From the NCBI GenBank assembly GCA_046160865.1, contig JBJXHG010000033.1, forward strand, positions 1-21,391: 21,391 bases of DNA. Reading direction: 5' to 3'. Each line of letters begins with the position of its first letter. Position 1 is the first letter of the stretch. A program made the translations under genes and the position numbers. Shown here one piece after another: positions 8,479 to 13,971 of this stretch. The notes under the pieces were generated by a model, which was given only the letters and a program-made list of their open reading frames with translations, searched no databases and was not told the origin of the DNA. This DNA is from JBJXHG01 sp046160865 (GTDB taxonomy: Bacteria; Planctomycetota; UBA1135; GCA-002686595).

Positions 8479-8643
8479 GAGTCTGTCCCCGTTGATTGTG
8501 CATGGCGCTCGCGGCGGCGCTGGCGGGCCAAGCACTTGTGCGCGAATTCCCCGCCGGGCCGCGGCCCGCGCGCTGCGCGCGACGCAGGTTCGCCGCGTGC
8601 AACGGTTTCAGAGCGGGCGTGCACAATGAACGGGGACAGACTC
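8479..8643. mobile_element. MITE-like non-coding element with 24-bp terminal inverted repeats
   Basis: The left end at 8479-8502 starts GAGTCTGTCCCCGTT and the right end at 8620-8643 finishes AACGGGGACAGACTC; the two 24-bp arms are reverse complements with one mismatch. The 165-bp element contains no convincing ORF. Inside it is a perfect 14-bp palindrome, CGGGCCGCGGCCCG, at 8555-8568. The element begins at the base after the TAG of the upstream gene. No target duplication is seen at the borders, which would suit IS200/IS605-type or REP-type elements, but the family cannot be named from the sequence alone. It may supply a terminator for the upstream gene. Confidence 0.7.
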
Positions 8644-8706
8644 GCCGCGTGAAATTTCGGCACGCACCTGCAACCGCGAGGTCGCGACACGGTCCCGGGA
8701 TGCGCC

Positions 8707-9543
8707 ATGAGGCTCGCCGAGCTGTTCCGTACCTCCGCCGCGCACGACTTCCTCGACGCGCTCTTTCCTCCGCTGTGTCCGCTGTGCCGCGCGATCGAGC
8801 CCGGTGACGGCCTCGGTTGCGATGAACATCGCTTCCGCGTCGGCTTGACCGGTCCGCGCTGCGGACGCTGCGCACGTGCGCTGCCGCCCGCACTCCCGGA
8901 TGGCGAGCGCTGCAACGAGTGCCGGCGCGCAGCTCCGTCGTTTCGCACTCTCGACGCCGTCTGCGAGTACCGCGCGGGTGACGGCGTCGCGGCGTGGTTG
9001 CTCGCGCTGAAGTACGGGGGCCGCCGCGATCTTGCCGAGCCGCTCGGGACGCTGCTTGCCCAGCGCATTCACGCGCGCCTGCAGTTTGGTGCACGCACGC
9101 CGCAGCCATCGGCTGGCGAGCCGTCACGATCGGCTGGCGAGCCGTCACGATCGGCTGGCGGGCCGTCGCCGATCGCCGAGCGCGACCCACTCGTCGTCGC
9201 GGTGCCGTTGCATCCGCTGCGGCGCCTCGAGCGCGGCTACGACCAAGCGCGCCTCGTCGCGTGCGCGGTTGCACGCGCGCTCGATCTGCGTGAGCGACGC
9301 GTGCTCGCGAGGTCGCGCTTCACGGCCGTGCAAGGCGCGCTCGGATCGCCGTCGCGCAGTGCGAACGTGAGCGGCGCGTTCCGCGTGCGCCGACTCGCGA
9401 GTCGGCACGTCGTCGGGCGTCGGATCGGGCTCGTCGACGACGTCGCGACGTCCGGCTCGACGCTCGACGAGTGCGCGCGTGTGCTGCTGCGCGCTGGGGC
9501 GGCGGCCGTACACGCGGCGGTCGTCGCGCGGGCGGGCGGGTGA
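8707..9543 (+). CDS. ComF family protein (phosphoribosyltransferase-like, DNA uptake/competence family)
   Basis: 278 aa. An N-terminal Zn-finger-like region has paired cysteines C24/C27, C52/C55 and C69/C72. The type I phosphoribosyltransferase domain follows, with VPLHPLRRLERGYDQAR at 166-182, ARSRFTAVQGAL at 201-212 and the PRPP loop GLVDDVATSGST at 241-252. ComF proteins are linked to natural transformation in several bacteria; the substrate is not established. An insertion of about 25 residues (134-158) between the N-terminal part and the PRT core is made of a tandem SAGEPSR heptapeptide, so the protein is longer than typical members. The ATG follows a weak GGGA. larC starts 75 bp downstream on the same strand. 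Confidence 0.9.
   Translation: MRLAELFRTSAAHDFLDALFPPLCPLCRAIEPGDGLGCDEHRFRVGLTGPRCGRCARALPPALPDGERCNECRRAAPSFRTLDAVCEYRAGDGVAAWLLALKYGGRRDLAEPLGTLLAQRIHARLQFGARTPQPSAGEPSRSAGEPSRSAGGPSPIAERDPLVVAVPLHPLRRLERGYDQARLVACAVARALDLRERRVLARSRFTAVQGALGSPSRSANVSGAFRVRRLASRHVVGRRIGLVDDVATSGSTLDECARVLLRAGAAAVHAAVVARAGG
9106..9168 (+). repeat. Three tandem 21-bp repeats inside the comF-type gene
   Basis: Units lie at 9106-9126, 9127-9147 and 9148-9168, with core ATCGGCTGGCGAGCCGTC; units 1 and 2 differ at 1 base and unit 3 carries two further changes. The unit is a multiple of three and in frame, encoding (P/R)SAG(E/G)PS. The core GGCTGGCGAGCC is an imperfect inverted repeat. Confidence 0.9.
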
Positions 9544-9618
9544 TCGACCACGTGTCGACCGAACGGCGAATGGTGGAGGCCACACGAACGCGCTACGCTC
9601 CGCATCTTCGGATCCAGG

Positions 9619-10818
9619 ATGAGCACGCTCTACATCGAGCCCTTCGCGGGCATGGCGGGGGACATGTTTCTCGCGGCCTTGCTCGATCTCGACGAGCCGC
9701 GCTTCGTGCTCTCCGACTTGCAGGAGCTGGCACATGTAATGGTGCCGGGCGAGTCGCGCATCACGCTCGAGACCGCGTGGCGCGGCAACCTCTCCGGCAA
9801 GCTGCTCACGGTTCACACACCCGAGACGGGCACTCTGCCGCACCGCGGCTTCGCCGACTTGAAAGCGATCGTCGCGCGCTCGCCGCTCTCGGAAGCCGCA
9901 CGCGCGCGTGCCATCGCCGTGCTCTGGCGCATCGCCGTCGCCGAGGCGAACGTGCACGGCACGACGCCGGAGGAAATCCACTTCCACGAGATCGGCGCGG
10001 TCGACACGCTCGTCGATGTCTGCGGCGCCGTCTACGCGCTCGACCGACTCGGTGTCGAGCGCGTGCTGTCGGCGCCGCCGGTCACCGGCACGGGTACGGT
10101 GATGTGCGCGCACGGCGAGATGCCGGTGCCGACGCCAGCCGTCGCCGAGCTCTTGCGCGGCAAGCCGATGGTGATCGGTGGCGGCAACGGCGAGCGCTTG
10201 ACGCCCACGGGAGCGGCCGTGCTCGCCGAGATCGTCGAGCGCTTCGGCGAGCCCGGTTCGTTCGAGGCGCGCTCGATCGGGTACGGCGCGGGCGCGCGCG
10301 ATCCGAAGGACGGTCCGCCGAACATCCTGCGCGTCCAGCTCGGCGCGCTCGCCGCGCGGACGGCGCAACGCGAAGCGTGGCTCGTCGAGGTCAACCTCGA
10401 CGACATGAGCGGCGAGGAGCTCGCGCACGCAGCCGACGGCGTACGTGCGGCGGGTGCGCTCGACGTCTGGACGACGTCCGTGTTGATGAAGAAGGGGCGC
10501 CCGGGCGTCCTCCTCTCGGGCCTGTGCCGCGCGAGCGAGCGCGCCGCGATCGAGCGCGCGCTGTTCGAGCTGACGACGACGCTCGGCGTGCGCTGGCGCG
10601 CGGTCGAACGCACCGAGTGCGAGCGGCGCATCGTCGACGTGCAGCTCGACGGGCAGACGCTACGCGTGAAGGTGCGCGAGCGGCCGGGCGCGCGCGTGAC
10701 GGAGCGCGACCTCTCGCCCGAGCACGACGACGTCGCGCGCGTGGCGGCAGTGCTCGGCACGTCGCTGCGCGAGGTCGAGCGGCGCGCGATCGAGCGTGCG
10801 CTCGCGAGCATGCGCTGA
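9619..10818 (+). CDS. larC: Nickel pincer cofactor biosynthesis protein LarC (nickel insertion)
   Basis: 399 aa. LarC inserts nickel into the pyridinium-3,5-bisthiocarboxylate mononucleotide in a CTP-dependent step, making the nickel-pincer nucleotide cofactor of lactate racemase and related enzymes. Family motifs: the N-terminal YIEPFAGMAGDMFLAALLDL, HFHEIGAVDTLVDVCGA at about 121-137 with the likely metal-binding histidines, GNGERLTPTGAAVLAEI, and in the C-terminal half EVNLDDMSGEELAHAADGV and MKKGRPGVLLSGL. Here both halves (LarC1 and LarC2) are one uninterrupted frame, unlike the Lactobacillus plantarum gene, which needs a programmed frameshift. larB, larE and larA are not in the window. 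The ATG has only a weak AGG directly before it. Confidence 0.93.
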   Translation: MSTLYIEPFAGMAGDMFLAALLDLDEPRFVLSDLQELAHVMVPGESRITLETAWRGNLSGKLLTVHTPETGTLPHRGFADLKAIVARSPLSEAARARAIAVLWRIAVAEANVHGTTPEEIHFHEIGAVDTLVDVCGAVYALDRLGVERVLSAPPVTGTGTVMCAHGEMPVPTPAVAELLRGKPMVIGGGNGERLTPTGAAVLAEIVERFGEPGSFEARSIGYGAGARDPKDGPPNILRVQLGALAARTAQREAWLVEVNLDDMSGEELAHAADGVRAAGALDVWTTSVLMKKGRPGVLLSGLCRASERAAIERALFELTTTLGVRWRAVERTECERRIVDVQLDGQTLRVKVRERPGARVTERDLSPEHDDVARVAAVLGTSLREVERRAIERALASMR

Positions 10819-10857
10819 GCGAGCGCATCGTCAGGTCTGTCTTCACAGCGAGGCTAC

Positions 10858-11307
10858 ATGCATCCGCGTCGCATGCGAGTTCTCTTCCTCGTCGCGCTGA
10901 TCCTCGCGAGCTGCCGAACGCACGTACACGATTGGAAGCAGCTCTCGCCGCCGTACGCGGCGTCGCAGTTCGACGGCCGCGGCGAGATCTGGTTGCGCAC
11001 CGACGCGCACGAATGGCGGATGAACGCGCCGCGCGGTGCCAGCGACGAGCGCGGCGAGTACGTGGAAGGGAGAGTCGAGCACCAGCCCGAGACGATCGGT
11101 CCGATCGAGGCCGTGCGCGTCGTCGTCGACGGGTTCGTCGCGCTGGCGACCGCCGGTACGAGCGAGCCGGAGCGCGTGCATCTCGCGGACGTACACGAGC
11201 TGCGCGTCGCGACCGGTGGGCGCGGACAGTCTTCGGAGTGGCGCGGAACGGCCGCCGTGCTCTTCTGGCTCGGTCTGTACGCCGCGCTCGCGATCGCGGC
11301 GTTCTGA
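10858..11307 (+). CDS. Putative lipoprotein with C-terminal membrane helix
   Basis: 149 aa. The N-terminus (MHPRRMRVLFLVALILASC) has basic residues, a hydrophobic run and a lipobox LASC, so Cys19 would be the lipidated residue. A middle region of mixed charge is beta-like (GEIWLRTDAHEWRMN; IEAVRVVVDGFVALA; RVHLADVHELRVA), and the last 20 residues (AAVLFWLGLYAALAIAAF) form a hydrophobic helix that ends the protein. A lipid anchor plus a terminal helix is an unusual combination. GAGG lies 4 nt before the ATG at 10858; a second in-frame ATG at 10873 would still keep the lipobox. It begins 39 bp after larC and may be co-transcribed, but there is no recognisable functional link. Confidence 0.75.
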   Translation: MHPRRMRVLFLVALILASCRTHVHDWKQLSPPYAASQFDGRGEIWLRTDAHEWRMNAPRGASDERGEYVEGRVEHQPETIGPIEAVRVVVDGFVALATAGTSEPERVHLADVHELRVATGGRGQSSEWRGTAAVLFWLGLYAALAIAAF

Positions 11308-11308
11308 G

Positions 11309-11330
11309 CCGCGCGCGCTGCGCGCTGCGG
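11309..11330 (+). terminator. Terminator-like hairpin after the lipoprotein gene
   Basis: CCGCGCGCG, a 3-nt loop, then CGCGCTGCGG (one bulged base), starting one base after the TGA-adjacent G and followed by GAAAAC. It is GC-rich with no T-tract, so it is a weak candidate. Confidence 0.35.
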
Positions 11331-11631
11331 GAAAACGACTACGTGCCCCTACCCAAAATGAGCCGCGCTGCCGCCGGGGTTCGTGTTGATCGGGGATCTG
11401 GGACGCAGCGCGCGGGCCGATCGTGACAGCAATGGCGCGCGTTTCGCGGCGGCGGCGTGGCCCGGGACTCCTCGACGCCGCGCGCTGGCGCGCGCGATTG
11501 TTGAACCGATCGCACTTGCCGGACCGTAGCGATGGGACAATCCGAGCACGTCCTACTACCTCGCCGCGACGCGTCGGCGCAGACACCCGACGCCTGGCCT
11601 GGTTTACGGACGTGCTCTCAGGAACCCACCC
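11331..11631. other. Intergenic region without a convincing gene
   Basis: About 300 bp before the 754-aa secreted protein. A 66-codon minus-strand frame at 11349-11549 is Arg/Ala-rich and looks like high-GC noise. The only useful signal is AGGA at 11611-11614 region, some bases before the ATG at 11632, as a weak ribosome-binding site. TTGAAC (11501-11506) and GACAAT (11536-11541) resemble promoter boxes but are spaced wrongly for a standard sigma-70 promoter. Confidence 0.4.
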
Positions 11632-13896
11632 ATGAAATGCCTCCCGCACGCGCTCCTCGCGCTCGCCGCCGTTCTGCCCACCGTTCCCGCGCATGCACAA
11701 TGCCTGACTTGGAGTCGCGGCTTCGGCGCGAACGGAACGAACGGGACGGTGCTCTCGATGCTCGTGTTCGACGACGGCACCGGGCCCGCGTTGTACGCCG
11801 GAGGTGAGTTCACGCGCGCCGCCGGCGTGCAGGTGAACTACGTCGCGCGCTTCGACGGCTCGTCGTGGACACCGCTCGCGGACGGCGTCGGAGGTCCGGT
11901 CGCCGCGCTCTCGATCTACGACGACGGCAGCGGTCCCGCGCTCTTCGCCGCGGGCAACTTCCTGACGGCCGGCGGCGTGCCGGCGCGCTCGATCGCCAAG
12001 TGGGACGGCAGCGCGTGGTCGAGCCTCGGCGCGGGCCTCGACACGAGCGCCGCTGCGCTCGCGGTGTTCGACGACGGATCCGGCCCGGCGTTGTTCGTCG
12101 GTGGGTACTTCACGTTGGCGGGCGGATCGCCGGCGCGCAAGATCGCGAAGTGGGACGGAGCGACGTGGTCAGCGCTCGGTGCCGGGATCTCGAGCACGGC
12201 GCAGCAGAACATGGCACGCGTGCTCGCGCTCGCCGTTCACGACGACGGCTCGGGGGCGCAGCTCTACGCGAGCGGCGACTTCACCAAAGCGGACGGATTG
12301 CCGGCGATCGGCGTCGCGCGCTGGAACGGCGCCGCGTGGTCGGCGGTCGGCGCGGGGCTCCCCAACTCCTTCGGCGAGTCCTCGGTGGTGCGCGCGCTCG
12401 CGGTCCACGACGCGGGCAGCGGAACGCGGCTCTTCGCTGGCGCGCCGAGCGGCGTGTTCGCTTGGAACGGTGCGACTTGGACGGGGACTCCCGCGCCGTC
12501 CGCGATCCCGGTGCACGCGCTCGCGGTGCACGACGACGGCACGGGCGCGAAGCTCTACGCCGGAGGCGGCATCACGACGAACGGCGGCGTCGCGCGCTTC
12601 AACGGCGCGAGCTGGAGTGCCGTCGCGACGACCCTCAACGGCAGCGTGCGGGCGCTCGCGCGTTTCGACGACGGCTCGGGCGGCGGCGCGCATCTGTACG
12701 CCGGTGGAACGTTCAATCAGACCGCGTCGCTCGTCACCAACTTCGTCGCGCGCTTGAGCGGCGCGGCCTGGACGACGGAGTCGAACGGTCAGGGCTTCGG
12801 AGACGACGTGCGCGCGCTCACGGTGTTCGACGACAACTTGGGTGGCGGTCCGCGGCTCTACGCCGCGGGCTCGTTCACGTTCGCGGGCTCGCTGCGCGTG
12901 TCTTCGATCGCGCGACTCGGCGTCGGCACTTGGGAGACGCTGTCGAGCGGCATGGACGGCGAGGTGCTCTCGATGCTCGGGATCGGCTCGGGTCAGCCGG
13001 GCGCGACGCTCGTCGTCGGCGGCCGTTTCCGGCGCGCAGGCACGAACCCGGCCGTGAACAAGATCGCACGCCGCGTCGGCACGGCTTGGTCGGGCTTCGG
13101 CACGGGCATGCTCGGCAAGTTCGCGACGGTCGAGTCACTCGCGTGGCACGACGACGGCTCCGGCCCGCAGTTGTACGCGGGTGGTGAGTTCGCGGTCGCA
13201 GGCGGAACGGTCGCGAGCCACATCGCGAAGTGGAACGGGACGCAGTGGATCGCGCTCGGTCGCGGCGTCGGTGCCGAGAGCGGCGTCGAGTTCGGCAACG
13301 TGCGCGCGCTGATCTCGTTCGACGACGGCTCGGGCCCGGCGCTGTTCGTCGGCGGCCGCTTCGTGAACGCCGGCATCATCGCGGCGGCGAACGTCGCGAC
13401 GTGGCGCGGCGCGACGATCGGTTGGCTGCCGGTCGGCGGCGGCGTCACCGGGTCGTTCTCGCCCGAAGTGCGCGCATTCGCGGTCTTCGACGACGGCGGC
13501 GGTGCGAAGCTCTATGCGGGCGGGCGATTCGAAACGGCCGAAGGCAATCCGGCGGGCAATGTCGCGCGCTGGGACGGCACGCAATGGACGCCGCTCTCGA
13601 GCGGCACCGATGGACCGGTGAACGCGCTCGCCGTGTGGGACGACGGCTCCGGCGCGAAGCTCTATGCCGCGGGCGCGTTCGCGACCGCGGGCGGCGTGCC
13701 CGCGCGCAACATCGCGCGCTTCGACGGCGTCGCGTGGAGCGCGCTCGAGACGGGGCTCGACGACGCGGCGCACGCGCTCGCGACGTTCGACGACGGCGGC
13801 ACGGGCGGGGCGGACCTCTATGGTGGCGGCGCGTTCCTGCGTGCGGGCACGCACTCGTCGGCGCGCGTCGGAAAGTTTCATGACTGCGGTCCGTGA
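11632..13896 (+). CDS. Secreted 14-repeat protein, predicted double seven-bladed beta-propeller
   Basis: 754 aa. The signal peptide ends PAHA, cut before Gln23. The mature start QCLTW is a lone Trp strand. Fourteen repeats of 40-57 aa follow, from about residue 40 to the end, with consensus VxALAVFDDGSGPxLYAGG, a variable strand, then IAKWDGxxWSxLGAG. Repeat 5 has lost the F..AGG strand (LFAGAPSGVFAWNG) and repeat 9 has lost the DDG loop (IGSGQPG). The last repeat ends VGKFHDCGP without a Trp strand. After cleavage the protein has only two cysteines, C24 and C752, at its two ends. Unlike paralogs A and B it lacks the Cys-rich C-terminal module, although the ...C end corresponds to AAWKHC just before that module. 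The lipobox rule is not met (Gln at -1). Ligand and role are unknown. Confidence 0.88.
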   Translation: MKCLPHALLALAAVLPTVPAHAQCLTWSRGFGANGTNGTVLSMLVFDDGTGPALYAGGEFTRAAGVQVNYVARFDGSSWTPLADGVGGPVAALSIYDDGSGPALFAAGNFLTAGGVPARSIAKWDGSAWSSLGAGLDTSAAALAVFDDGSGPALFVGGYFTLAGGSPARKIAKWDGATWSALGAGISSTAQQNMARVLALAVHDDGSGAQLYASGDFTKADGLPAIGVARWNGAAWSAVGAGLPNSFGESSVVRALAVHDAGSGTRLFAGAPSGVFAWNGATWTGTPAPSAIPVHALAVHDDGTGAKLYAGGGITTNGGVARFNGASWSAVATTLNGSVRALARFDDGSGGGAHLYAGGTFNQTASLVTNFVARLSGAAWTTESNGQGFGDDVRALTVFDDNLGGGPRLYAAGSFTFAGSLRVSSIARLGVGTWETLSSGMDGEVLSMLGIGSGQPGATLVVGGRFRRAGTNPAVNKIARRVGTAWSGFGTGMLGKFATVESLAWHDDGSGPQLYAGGEFAVAGGTVASHIAKWNGTQWIALGRGVGAESGVEFGNVRALISFDDGSGPALFVGGRFVNAGIIAAANVATWRGATIGWLPVGGGVTGSFSPEVRAFAVFDDGGGAKLYAGGRFETAEGNPAGNVARWDGTQWTPLSSGTDGPVNALAVWDDGSGAKLYAAGAFATAGGVPARNIARFDGVAWSALETGLDDAAHALATFDDGGTGGADLYGGGAFLRAGTHSSARVGKFHDCGP

Positions 13897-13913
13897 GCGC
13901 GCAGTCGTGAAAC
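13875..13913 (+). terminator. Terminator hairpin spanning the stop codon of the 14-repeat gene
   Basis: The arms are GTTTCATGACTGCG at 13875-13888 and CGCAGTCGTGAAAC at 13900-13913, giving 14 bp with a single mismatch that is G-U in RNA, and an 11-nt loop that contains the TGA. The length and exactness make it the best terminator candidate for the plus-strand gene, although there is no clear U-tract. Confidence 0.6.
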
Positions 13914-13917
13914 ATGC

Positions 13918-13944
13918 GCGGAGCGTGCCTTGCGCATGCTCCGC
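13918..13944. terminator. Second hairpin in the convergent gap
   Basis: GCGGAGCGTGC at 13918-13928 pairs with GCATGCTCCGC at 13934-13944 (10 of 11), with a 5-nt loop. It lies between the convergent genes ending at 13896 (+) and 13972 (-), so it can act on either strand. A short tandem GCATGCTCC duplication (about 13934-13951) overlaps it and allows alternative pairing. Confidence 0.55.
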
Positions 13945-13971
13945 ATGCTCCGCGTGCAACGCACGAGCCGC

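Noticed and set aside
9106..9168. Possible start of a CRISPR array
   Set aside because: The 21-bp units are directly adjacent with no spacers and lie in frame inside a gene.
9619..10818. Programmed frameshift in larC as in Lactobacillus plantarum
   Set aside because: Both halves read through in one frame with all motifs, so no frameshift is needed.
11349..11549. 66-codon minus-strand frame in the intergenic region
   Set aside because: No ribosome-binding site, Arg/Ser/Ala-rich composition, no hydrophobic or domain pattern.
11695..11703. Lipobox at AHAQC in the 14-repeat protein (and LSAQC, ACAQC in paralogs)
   Set aside because: Gln directly before Cys is not accepted by the lipoprotein signal peptidase rule; ordinary signal peptidase I cleavage after Ala fits better.
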